Source of the DNA: a virus
Reading direction: 5' to 3' (one strand)
DNA length: 45,524 nt
Virus record (IMG/VR): IMGVR_UViG_3300005861_000002
Location: 1-45,524 of that record
The translations under genes were made by a program, and so were the position numbers. Shown here piece after piece: positions 1 to 7,579 of this stretch. Each line of letters starts with the position of its first letter. Positions within the stretch are counted from its first letter, which is position 1. The notes under the pieces were generated by a model that ran no database searches, was not told where the DNA came from, and saw only the letters and a program-made list of their open reading frames with translations.

Positions 1-370
1 GGTGTGTAGTTCGTCGTCGCGGTGAGCGTGCCGGCTTTGTTCGCGACAATCGGGGTGGTCGGCTGGTTCAGCGTGAGGCCCGCGGTCTGGCCATAGACGC
101 CAACCGAGAATTGCTGGGTGTACGGGCCATCGTTCAGGGACAGCCAGCAGTAGCCGCCCGCGCCACCGGAGCCGACGACATTCACTGACGGGGCGTACGG
201 CGTGCTGGTCCCGATGCCGACGACGCTGACTTGGCCTGCGTCCCCCAACGATGGAGTCGTGCTGGTCGTCGTGAAGATGACGGCAGCCGATGTCACGCCC
301 GACCCGAGCGTGACCTGCATGTCCTGCAGGCCGCTGATGAGGTACCCGTTGACGAAGTAGCCGGGTTCGG
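1..370 (-). repeat. Paralogous segment, copy 1 (of two)
   Basis: This segment is homologous at DNA level to about 1786-2153. It includes a 60-nt perfect match (51-110 versus 1836-1895); the flanking parts are similar but diverged. Both copies are coding in the same frame, so this is a duplicated protein module. Confidence 0.85.
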
Positions 371-398
371 TGACCGACCCGGTGACGGACCCGCTCAT
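1..398 (-). CDS. Tail-type adhesin protein, truncated by the window edge (C terminus missing)
   Basis: An open minus-strand frame starts at an ATG at 396-398 (MSGSVTGSVTEPGYFVNGYL) and runs without a stop to base 1, so about 132 N-terminal residues are visible. The residues closely match the central part of the GH16-type protein encoded at 912-3527, sharing VVGIGTSTPYAPSV, GSGGAGG and QQFSVGVYGQTAGLTLNQPT. Sixty nucleotides (51-110) are identical to 1836-1895. The shared part looks like a beta-rich Ig-like or carbohydrate-binding module followed by the start of another Ig-like domain. Its place beside fibre and glycosidase genes suggests a virion surface or adhesion role. This is inference; no catalytic motif is visible. 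No signal peptide is present, unlike its relative. Confidence 0.75.
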   Translation of the reverse strand, partial: MSGSVTGSVTEPGYFVNGYLISGLQDMQVTLGSGVTSAAVIFTTTSTTPSLGDAGQVSVVGIGTSTPYAPSVNVVGSGGAGGYCWLSLNDGPYTQQFSVGVYGQTAGLTLNQPTTPIVANKAGTLTATTNYT

Positions 399-418
399 TC
401 AGCCCTCGAGGGAGCTAA

Positions 419-829
419 TTACTGCTCGGTAATGGTCAGGCTCGTCAGGCTCACCGTGACGTCGGCGGTGATCGTCGTGGTCGGAAGGGTGATGTCGCCG
501 CCGCCGCCCGTCGCGGTCACGGAGAAGTCGAACAGGCCGGCAGTCGCCGGGGTCTGCGAACTGCTTGCCAACCGAGCCCAGGCCGCTGTTCCGGAGGCCG
601 CGGCGGCGACGCTCGCGACGGAGTTCATCGTCACGACGCCGTTGGCTGATGTGGCCGCAGCGCCGCTCCATGTGAATGTCGCCAGCGCCGTCGCACCGGA
701 AACGGCGGCGTCAGGACTAGCGGGCCGCGTACCGCTGTAGATCGTCAGCGTCGCGGCGCTGCCGATGGCGGTAACGTCGGCCGCCGCTTCCGGCTCGAGA
801 ATGTTGGCGACGGAGCAGGTAACGGCCAT
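419..829 (-). CDS. Hypothetical phage protein, 136 aa
   Basis: The frame begins with ATG at 827-829 and stops with TAA at 419-421, 21 nt before the next minus-strand start. The protein is rich in Ala, Thr, Ser and Val and has few charged residues, which suggests a beta-rich structural protein. The N terminus reads MAVTCSVANILEPEA. A segment ADVTAIGSAATLTIYSGTRP resembles small structural proteins found next to tail fibre genes, but I cannot assign a family. No signal peptide or membrane segment is visible. A strong terminator lies just upstream at 842-882, so it is probably transcribed from its own start or by readthrough. A tail or fibre accessory role is likely from position only. Confidence 0.6.
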   Translation of the reverse strand: MAVTCSVANILEPEAAADVTAIGSAATLTIYSGTRPASPDAAVSGATALATFTWSGAAATSANGVVTMNSVASVAAAASGTAAWARLASSSQTPATAGLFDFSVTATGGGGDITLPTTTITADVTVSLTSLTITEQ

Positions 830-841
830 GAAACGAGTCCC

Positions 842-882
842 TAAAAGAAAAGCCCCTCTCGTTTGCGACGAGAGGGGCTTCC
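842..882 (-). terminator. Rho-independent terminator after the GH16-type gene
   Basis: A long GC-rich inverted repeat (arms around AAGCCCCTCTCGT and its complement, short loop TTGC) is followed on the minus strand by TTTTCTTTT. It lies between the stop of the GH16-type gene (912) and the start of the 136-aa gene (829), oriented to end transcription of the former. Confidence 0.85.
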
Positions 883-885
883 AAG

Positions 886-895
886 CCTAGAGAGC
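886..895 (-). promoter_or_regulatory. Intergenic motif CCTAGAGAGC (minus GCTCTCTAGG), copy 1
   Basis: This is one of several near-identical intergenic elements in the window. It sits 17 nt after the stop of the GH16-type gene and immediately before the terminator hairpin in the direction of transcription. Role unknown. Confidence 0.45.
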
Positions 896-911
896 TCGGT
901 AGAGGGTCGGG

Positions 912-3527
912 TTACTGACCGGGGTTGGCGGCCTGGAACTTGGCGATGTCGGCATTGATCGCCGCGTTCGCCGTATTGATGATGGAGGTCTCGGACTGGA
1001 TGTCCGTTTCCATCTGCGACAGCGTGTAGGTCGGAGCGGCCGAAGCTGCAGTCACCGTCACCGTGTTCGAGGTGGCGTTGGTGCCGTCCTGCACGAAGAT
1101 CGCGTCGCTGCCGGCCGGGATGTCGGCACCCGGCACCGCAACGGTGTAGCTGTCGGTCGCGCCCGAAACCGCGGTGACCGGCAGGCTGTAGGCGGTTCCG
1201 GCGATCGACACGCTCACGTCCGAGGCCGTGATCGCATAGTCGCTGGTGAAGGGCAGCACGGCGTTGGTGCCGGCGGTCAGGCTGGGCAGCGTGCCGAGCG
1301 TGATGCTATCCGCAGGCGGCGGCGCCGATACCACAATGCTCACCGAGTTCGACGTGGCGTTGCTGCCATCGCTCACGGTGACGGCATCCGTTCCGACCGG
1401 CAGATCGGCCGCCGGCAGCGCGACATCGTACGTGTCGGTCTGACCGGAAACCGCGGTCGGGGCCAGGCTGTAGCTCTGGCTGCCGACCTTCACGGTCACG
1501 TCCGAAGCCGTGATCGCATAGTCGGAGGTCAGCACCAGGGTCGCACCGCTGCCGCTGACAAGGCTGCTCGGGCCGGTGAGGCTGAGCGTGTCGGCGGGCG
1601 GTGCGGTCGCGGCTGCAACGGTGACGGAGATCGGCGAGGCAAGGGTCTTGCCGCCGTCGAACAGACCGATGCTGTACGTGCCAGCGGCCAGGTTCAGCGG
1701 GACCGTCACGGTGCTGCCGCTCAGGGTCGCGTTGGAGGTGCTCTCGACGCCGTTGATGCTCACGACCATTGCGGCCGGGTTGCCCGGGGTGTAGTTCGCC
1801 GTCGCCGTGATGGACTGGGTGGCACCCGCAACCAGCGGGGTGGTCGGCTGGTTCAGCGTGAGGCCCGCGGTCTGGCCATAGACGCCAACCGAGAACTGCT
1901 GAACGAAGGGGCCCTTGTTGAGCGACAGGTAGACCGAGCCGCCTGCGCCACCGGAACCAGACACGGGCACCGACGGAGCGTACGGGGTGCTGGTCCCGAT
2001 CCCGACTACCGACACGTCGTTCGGGCCGCCGAGAGTCGGCGTACCGCTGCCGGTCTCGAAGTCCACATCGGCGGAAGTGACCGCAGACCCGAGCGTCACG
2101 GGCATGTCCTGCGGGCCGCTGACGAGGTAGCCGCCGACGAAGTAGCCCGGGGCCGACATGGAGCCGGTCACGTTCGGCTGCGTCGGCGCCGAGGCGACGG
2201 TCGCAGTCACGGTCGGCGAGGTGGCGTTGCTGCCATCCTGCAGGAAGATCGCGTCGCTGCCAGCCGGCAGGTCGGTGCCCGGGACCGCGACCGTGTAGCT
2301 GTCGGTCGAGACCAGGGTGACGGGCAGGCTGTAGGCGACGCCGGCGATCGAGACGCTGATCGTCGAGCCGCTGAGCGCGTAGTCGGTCGTGAAGGGCAGC
2401 GTCGCGTTCGTGCCCGAGGTCAGGCTCGGCAGCGTGCCGAGGGTGATGGTGTCGCTCGGGGTCGAGGCGGCCACGACGTTCACGGTGATCGCGTTGGAGA
2501 CGGTGCCGTCCTGCCCATGAACGGTCAGCGAGTGGCTGCCGGTCGCGGTCAGGTCGATACCGGAAACGGTCTCGCCGCTCAGCGTGGTGCCGGTCAGCGC
2601 GGTCGAGCCGTCATAGACGGTCGCGCCGGTCACGCTGTAGTTGTCGGTGAAGGAGAGGCTGAAGGCGGTGCCTGCGGTCTCGTTACCCGACGGCGCGATC
2701 AGGGTGATCTCGTTCGCGGGAGGCGTGGTGCCGCCCGCGTTCGGGCTGCTGTAACGGACATCCGTCACATACAGACCGGCCGGGCCCGCGTTTTCGAGCA
2801 GCCCGACGCCCATCGCCTTGTTGACGCCACCGTGGGCGGCATCGGCCGGAACGAGCGAACTGGTGTCCTGGTAGTAGGGCACGCCGTCGACATAGTACGT
2901 GATCGAGCCGGCTTCCCAGTCGATGCTGTAGGTGTGCGTGGTGAGCACGTCGATACCAGACATATTGTGATAGGTCTGGCCGTTGTTGCCACTGGCGTTC
3001 GCGTCCCAATAGTGGAACGTGCTGTTGATCTGCCCGGTCGCCGTCGCACCGCCGAACGTCTCGAGCACATCGAGTTCCGACACCTTGTCGGGATACTGCG
3101 AGGGCAGCCAGACGTTGTCGGCAGGCCATAGCTCGAAGCAGATGCCAGCGCCCTGACCACTGACCGAAGCGGAGCCGGTGAACTGATACAGGCCGTAGCC
3201 GTGGCCGTACGCCTTGCCTGACGGAGGCTCCATGAACGCGGTGCCGTTCGAGCCGGTCGTCGTGTACGACGTGTTGTAGATCGCCAGGCCGCTCGATCCG
3301 GAGAACCAGAAATCTGAGGTGTTACCCCAGATGTCGCTCATCGGTGAGTTTTGGAGATCGGTCAGGCTGCCCATCTTGGTGAAATCGACATCCTCGACCA
3401 GCGTGAAATTGCTGGTGTTGAGGTTCGGTACACCCGTCAAGGCTTGAGCGCGTGCCGCGCTGCTGAGCCCGGCGACGCACAGCGCCGTCGAGGTCAGAAA
3501 GGCGAGTCTCTTGAATGATCGAGTCAT
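912..3527 (-). CDS. Secreted GH16-type glycosidase with Ig-like repeats, 871 aa
   Basis: The start is ATG at 3525-3527, preceded by GAGG at good spacing and followed by a clear Sec signal peptide (MTRSFKRLAFLTSTALCVAG then AARAQA); the frame stays open upstream but that part does not look coding. Residues about 25-270 form a concanavalin-A-like fold with the GH16 signature E-L-D-V-L-E at 151-156, giving a nucleophile/assistant/acid-base triad (E151, D153, E156). This predicts hydrolysis of a beta-linked surface polysaccharide. The remainder holds three repeats of about 90 residues (each with a SDYAITASDV-like and an AGSDAIFVQDG-like stretch) and a module shared with the truncated gene at 1-398. 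A signal peptide on a phage tail-region enzyme is unusual: it may be exported during infection as a free depolymerase, or be a host-derived cargo gene. GH16 assignment is fairly sure; substrate is unknown. Confidence 0.8.
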   Translation of the reverse strand: MTRSFKRLAFLTSTALCVAGLSSAARAQALTGVPNLNTSNFTLVEDVDFTKMGSLTDLQNSPMSDIWGNTSDFWFSGSSGLAIYNTSYTTTGSNGTAFMEPPSGKAYGHGYGLYQFTGSASVSGQGAGICFELWPADNVWLPSQYPDKVSELDVLETFGGATATGQINSTFHYWDANASGNNGQTYHNMSGIDVLTTHTYSIDWEAGSITYYVDGVPYYQDTSSLVPADAAHGGVNKAMGVGLLENAGPAGLYVTDVRYSSPNAGGTTPPANEITLIAPSGNETAGTAFSLSFTDNYSVTGATVYDGSTALTGTTLSGETVSGIDLTATGSHSLTVHGQDGTVSNAITVNVVAASTPSDTITLGTLPSLTSGTNATLPFTTDYALSGSTISVSIAGVAYSLPVTLVSTDSYTVAVPGTDLPAGSDAIFLQDGSNATSPTVTATVASAPTQPNVTGSMSAPGYFVGGYLVSGPQDMPVTLGSAVTSADVDFETGSGTPTLGGPNDVSVVGIGTSTPYAPSVPVSGSGGAGGSVYLSLNKGPFVQQFSVGVYGQTAGLTLNQPTTPLVAGATQSITATANYTPGNPAAMVVSINGVESTSNATLSGSTVTVPLNLAAGTYSIGLFDGGKTLASPISVTVAAATAPPADTLSLTGPSSLVSGSGATLVLTSDYAITASDVTVKVGSQSYSLAPTAVSGQTDTYDVALPAADLPVGTDAVTVSDGSNATSNSVSIVVSAPPPADSITLGTLPSLTAGTNAVLPFTSDYAITASDVSVSIAGTAYSLPVTAVSGATDSYTVAVPGADIPAGSDAIFVQDGTNATSNTVTVTAASAAPTYTLSQMETDIQSETSIINTANAAINADIAKFQAANPGQ
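1030..1592 (-). repeat. Tandem Ig-like repeats inside the GH16-type protein; third copy at about 2185-2465
   Basis: Two adjacent units of about 280 nt encode near-identical domains (TSDYAITASDV, DGSNATSNSV/DGTNATSNTV). A third related unit lies at about 2185-2465. These are protein-domain duplications, of the kind that gives fibre proteins variable length. Confidence 0.75.
1786..2153 (-). repeat. Paralogous segment, copy 2
   Basis: This part of the GH16-type gene is homologous to bases 1-370, with a 60-nt identical core at 1836-1895. Confidence 0.85.
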
Positions 3528-3744
3528 AAGGGTCCTCGGTTGATAGCCCTCCTGACGCCGGGACCGGACGGCCCTGGCGGGTTTGGACGCAGATAGATGC
3601 TCACAGTGATGGACGGTCGGCAAGTGTTTTGGGGGTTGCCCCTCTATTTTCTTCGGCCGTCGGCGTTCTCCCGCGGAGAGAAGGTTGTAGACCGGAGACC
3701 GCCCTGGCGCCTATAGAGGGCCGGGCGCCGGCCGCCCCTGCGGG
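3528..3744. other. Intergenic region between fibre and GH16-type genes
   Basis: I see no credible gene in these 217 nt. There is a GGCCGG-GCG-CCGGCC hairpin at 3719-3733, a second small inverted repeat around TTCTC/GAGAA near 3666-3682, and a variant of the recurrent motif (CTATAGAGGG at 3711-3720). It probably contains the end of the fibre transcript and the promoter of the GH16-type gene; no clear -35/-10 pair stands out. Confidence 0.4.
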
Positions 3745-6700
3745 CTACGCATAGGCAGCGGCCAGGGCGGTTGCGTCCGCCTGGATCTGCGCCACCGTCA
3801 AGGAGCTATCCCATACGATCAGTTCGTAGGTGTACATCTCGAGATTGATCTCCTGGGTGGGGGTCGAGCCGGCGTTCTGCAGCCAGCCGGCACCGATCAG
3901 GAACTTGTTCATCAGGCCCTGATCGACGCTCGAGGAGTTGCTGCCAACGCTCGCTGCCGTCCCGTTCACGTAGAGCGTGGGCCCGGTAGTGCTGTTGAAG
4001 GTCGTGCCCGAGGCGCAAGTGAGAACGGTCGGCTGCGTGGTGGAAATGGCCGACCCCGCTTGGCTGTAGCCGTAAGCCGGGCCGTAGGCGTTCTGCTGAT
4101 CTATCTGGACGCAGGGGCGCCCGCTACCATCGTTGCCGAGGAACAGCTGCACATCGACGGCGGCGGTGCTGGTCGAGTTCGTCGCATCCCAGATGTAGTT
4201 CTGCGCCCCGCTGCCGCTGGTGTTGTTGCCCAGGGTCTTCGGCATGACGACGATCGCGACGGTCCAGCCGGCCGGGCGCGCAGGCGGGTCGGACAGGAAC
4301 GGCGCCACCGCGTCGCATTCCAAGGCGCTGGTCGAGCCGTTGGTGTGGATCGCCTGGTAGGTCTTGTAGGGCGCCGCGATGAGCGGTGCCCCTATGGCCG
4401 TCGCGTTGTTGCCGTAGCCCGACTGGTCGGCGACCGTGGTGACGGTAGCGCCAGCGGAGAGTCCGAGCGCGCTGGCCGCCAAGCGGACCCGCGGCGGCAC
4501 GGACAGCGCCGTCAGGCTGGCGGCCGAGGAGGGCGGCGTAACGCCGGGGCTGACGTTCACGGTGTAGGCTGCCGTGCTCTGGGTGACCGCACCTGTCGCC
4601 GGCGCCCCGCCATTGAACGCGAGCGAGGACACCGACACCACGTCTCCGGTATTGTAGACCGTGACGTTGAGCGAGGCGTTGCCACTGCTGTCCAGCCCGA
4701 TGGTCCCCGCCTGCCCCGCGTAGACGGTCCCGGCGCTGTTCGCAATCTGCCAGTAAGCCGTAGCATTCTCCGCGCCAGCGCCGCATGCGATGCCGACCGA
4801 GGTAGCGGCGCCGGTGCCGTTCGACGTGGCGGTCAGCGTGGTGCTGGCCGGCGTGAGCGCGATGCTGGCGATCGTGCCGACTGTTGCGCCGACCGTGAAG
4901 GAGACGGTCGCCGTGACGCTGGTCGCGTTGTGGTCTCGGACGGTGACCTGGACGGACCCGGAGGGCTGGCCCGCCATCGTCCCCGACCACGTCCCGCCGC
5001 CAGCCGAGAAGCTGCCGAGGGCCGCCCAGGTGCCGCTCGCGCCGAGTTCGTAGTCCATCGCCTCGGGCGGCCCGCTCTGGTAGTCGCCGGTCAGCGTGAT
5101 GGTCGCATTCGCGACCGGGCTGCCAGGCCCATTGATCGTGAGGCTTGTCGCGACGGTCGGCGCGGTCGCCGCAGCCGCGAAGTGGACGTAGTTGACGGGG
5201 TCGCCGCCGGCTGGCGTGCCGGCGAGCGCCACGTAGTCGGTCGGCTGCGTGTGAGTGATCGTGCCCGACCACGTTCCATTCCCGCTGGCATCCACGGTCA
5301 GGTCGTCTTCAACGAACGGCCCGTACGCGGTGTAGTTCGACGCGAAGACGGCGTAGTACGCCTTCTTCAGGCCGCCCGTGGTGGCGATCGTCAGCGTCGT
5401 GGGCGACGCCGTCGGGTCGGCAAGCGTCCCGCTGATCGTCTGGACGCCGACACCGAACAGGGCGCTGGCCGTCTGGCCGGCATTCGGGTTCGAGGTGTCC
5501 TCGACGATCAGGTTGTGGACGCCGTCGGCGATGCCCGGGAAGGACAGCGTGTAGACGAGAGCGCCGTTTGTCGTCGTCGCGGCAGTGTTCGACGGCGTGA
5601 CCGGCGTCGAAAGGGTGTCGAGCCAGAACGAGAGGCTCGGAGACGGAGGCGGATCGGAGATCGTCAGCGTGACAGACACGCTCCCGCCGCTCGCGGTCTG
5701 CGGGATGTTTCCGAAGACCATCGTCTCGAAGACCGGCATGGTGGCCGTCACGCCGAGCGCGCTGGGCGCACCAGGCATGCGCGCATTCGCCGCAGCGATG
5801 TTCAGCGCCATTGCCGGCGTGAACGTGCCGCTGGTCGTGCTGTTATTGATCGGCCCCGAGCCAGGCGACATGCTGTCGGACCAGATGGTGAAGCCGTAGT
5901 TTGCGAACGCCGTCGGCAGGTAGCCGAGGCCCTGGATGAAGCCGACCTCGTTGTACGGGCCCGAGCCACCATTGACGTTGTAGAGACCCGTCTCACCGAT
6001 GTACGCCGGGCACCCGGTCTGCTGCTGGATCGTCGCGAGCGTCGAGGCGACGCCTTGCCACTGCGACAGCGAGTAGAACGTGTCGTAGGTGTGGATCTCG
6101 CAAACGATGAGGTTCTTGAGCGCCGTCGGGACCGAGAATCCGGAGGTCGATAGTTCGTCGGTGTAGTAGCTCCAATCGCCACCACCCAGGCACAGCGGCG
6201 TGTTGGCCGGCAGCAGGCCCGAGAGGTAGGTCCAGAGATCGGTGAGGGCTGGCTCCCACTGCGCGTCCTCGCCCGAACCAGCAAGCTCCGAACAGGCGCT
6301 CATGGCGACCATGTTCGCCGGCCAGTTGTAGGACGAGTACAGCGCGGCGCAGGTAGCGATCTGCTGCTTGAGCAGGGCCTCGTTATTAGTGTAATCCGAC
6401 AGCAGCGTCACGTCGCAGCAGTTGAGCCGCACCTTGATGCCGGCTTGGACGAACTGGTTGGCGGCATCGAACCACTGCTTGCACGTCGCACTCGAGAACG
6501 GCTGAACGGGGCTTTGCCCCGTGTTCAGGAAGTCCGACTCAGGCGAGTACGGCACCGTCATACCGACGTGCGTGACGCCCGCGGCCTGGCACGACGCGAG
6601 GGCGCCTGCCAGGAAGGTGGCGTTGATTGCGGACTGGCGCTCGATGTTGACGCCGGTCTTGAGCCCCGCGCGCCAAGCCCAGTTCGGGGTCAGCGTGGTC

Positions 6701-7419
6701 TGGCCGCTACCGCCGCTACCGCCGCCCAGTGATGCCACAGCGGCCGCGATCGCCGCGGTCATCTCGGCCTGCGTCACGTAGTTGCTCGCGGCGACGCCGT
6801 TGATCGTCGTCGAGCCATCGATCGAACCGCCGACGATGGCCTTGCCGATGATCGTGCAGAGGGTCGCAAGCTGACCGTTGGTCAGGGACAGGCCCGAGCC
6901 GAGCGAGACCCCGGAGAACTCCGAGCCGGTGCCGCCAAGCAACTGCGCGTTCGGGATGCTGACGGCAGCGCCCGAGGCGGTCAGCGTGCCGCCAGACAGG
7001 GTGAGGCCGTTGCCGACAGTGACCGGCGTGAACGCGGCGCCGGTGCTGCCTAGCAACTGGCCTTGTGGCGGCGGCGCGGCGGCGGCCGACAGCGTGCCGC
7101 CAGACAGGGTGAGGCCGCTGCCGATCGAGACCGGCGTGAGTTGCCCGCTGACGCCGGCCAGCAGTTGCCCATTCGGAATGGTGATCGAGGTCTGATAGAC
7201 GACGGAGAGCGTGCCGCCGGCGAAGACCAGACCCTCGCCGAGTTGCACACCCTGGAAGGTGTAGCCGTTGCCGCTGATGAGGGGCGCGTCCGGGACAACG
7301 ACTCCCGAGCCCACAGCGACGACGCCGTCCGCAGTCGGGATATCGTTCCCGCCGAGGATAGACTCATCGATCTGCAACCGGATGAGGAAGCCGGGCTGCT
7401 CCCAATACGCACCGCTCAA
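3745..7419 (-). CDS. Tail fibre with GH5-like glycosidase barrel and lectin-like C terminus, 1,224 aa
   Basis: I prefer a TTG start at 7417-7419 (LSGAYWEQPGFL), with GGAG 8 nt upstream, because the same SGAYWEQP peptide begins the protein at 24435-24872. A GTG at 7450-7452 with its own GGAG is the alternative and adds 11 residues. Residues about 60-190 are fibre-type repeats of the form IGxGLTLSGGTL. Residues about 250-540 look like a TIM-barrel glycosidase of clan GH-A: E378 in MSACSELAG, H443 in EIHTYDTF, and E476 in YIGETG match acid/base, conserved His and nucleophile positions, although GH5 enzymes usually have Asn before the first Glu. Several Ig-like segments follow, then a LamG-like domain over about the last 230 residues. 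It is probably a host-surface-degrading receptor-binding fibre. The family call is moderately sure and the substrate unknown. Confidence 0.75.
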   Translation of the reverse strand: MSGAYWEQPGFLIRLQIDESILGGNDIPTADGVVAVGSGVVVPDAPLISGNGYTFQGVQLGEGLVFAGGTLSVVYQTSITIPNGQLLAGVSGQLTPVSIGSGLTLSGGTLSAAAAPPPQGQLLGSTGAAFTPVTVGNGLTLSGGTLTASGAAVSIPNAQLLGGTGSEFSGVSLGSGLSLTNGQLATLCTIIGKAIVGGSIDGSTTINGVAASNYVTQAEMTAAIAAAVASLGGGSGGSGQTTLTPNWAWRAGLKTGVNIERQSAINATFLAGALASCQAAGVTHVGMTVPYSPESDFLNTGQSPVQPFSSATCKQWFDAANQFVQAGIKVRLNCCDVTLLSDYTNNEALLKQQIATCAALYSSYNWPANMVAMSACSELAGSGEDAQWEPALTDLWTYLSGLLPANTPLCLGGGDWSYYTDELSTSGFSVPTALKNLIVCEIHTYDTFYSLSQWQGVASTLATIQQQTGCPAYIGETGLYNVNGGSGPYNEVGFIQGLGYLPTAFANYGFTIWSDSMSPGSGPINNSTTSGTFTPAMALNIAAANARMPGAPSALGVTATMPVFETMVFGNIPQTASGGSVSVTLTISDPPPSPSLSFWLDTLSTPVTPSNTAATTTNGALVYTLSFPGIADGVHNLIVEDTSNPNAGQTASALFGVGVQTISGTLADPTASPTTLTIATTGGLKKAYYAVFASNYTAYGPFVEDDLTVDASGNGTWSGTITHTQPTDYVALAGTPAGGDPVNYVHFAAAATAPTVATSLTINGPGSPVANATITLTGDYQSGPPEAMDYELGASGTWAALGSFSAGGGTWSGTMAGQPSGSVQVTVRDHNATSVTATVSFTVGATVGTIASIALTPASTTLTATSNGTGAATSVGIACGAGAENATAYWQIANSAGTVYAGQAGTIGLDSSGNASLNVTVYNTGDVVSVSSLAFNGGAPATGAVTQSTAAYTVNVSPGVTPPSSAASLTALSVPPRVRLAASALGLSAGATVTTVADQSGYGNNATAIGAPLIAAPYKTYQAIHTNGSTSALECDAVAPFLSDPPARPAGWTVAIVVMPKTLGNNTSGSGAQNYIWDATNSTSTAAVDVQLFLGNDGSGRPCVQIDQQNAYGPAYGYSQAGSAISTTQPTVLTCASGTTFNSTTGPTLYVNGTAASVGSNSSSVDQGLMNKFLIGAGWLQNAGSTPTQEINLEMYTYELIVWDSSLTVAQIQADATALAAAYA

Positions 7420-7579
7420 CGGGGATACTCCGGGCTCACATGACCGAGGCACCCCCTTTAGCTCCCTCGGGCGGCGGGACTTAGAGAGCCGCTGCCGTCA
7501 TGGACGGTCCTTCTCTCGTTCGACACGATTGCAACGGGTTATTCGCCTTCCAGAACGGAGGGAGTCCACGGAGCGCGCG
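7420..7579. promoter_or_regulatory. Divergent promoter region between fibre and terminase genes
   Basis: These 160 nt separate the minus-strand fibre gene from the plus-strand terminase gene. They contain a copy of the intergenic motif (CTTAGAGAGCC at 7480-7490) and the 20-bp element at 7521-7540. Promoters in both directions are expected here; I cannot fix -10 boxes. Confidence 0.55.
7521..7540 (+). promoter_or_regulatory. 20-bp repeated upstream element, copy 1
   Basis: CGACACGATTGCAACGGGTT lies 39 nt before the terminase ATG. The same element, with one mismatch, lies 50 nt before the glycosyltransferase gene (11351-11370). It contains TTGCAA, which could be a -35 hexamer; the position 17 nt downstream (AGAACG) is a poor -10. 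It could also be an operator or a binding site for a phage activator. Confidence 0.55.

Noticed and set aside
3528-3623. Possible N-terminal extension of the GH16-type protein
   Set aside because: Would bury the signal peptide; ATG at 3527 has GAGG upstream.
4060-6153. Long plus-strand open frame (697 codons) opposite the fibre gene
   Set aside because: Arg/Gly/Ala/Asp-rich shadow typical of high-GC antisense frames; the minus-strand fibre explains the sequence.
7268-7579. Possible N-terminal extension of the terminase
   Set aside because: Overlaps the fibre start region and the repeated upstream element; ATG at 7580 has a ribosome site and gives a normal terminase start.
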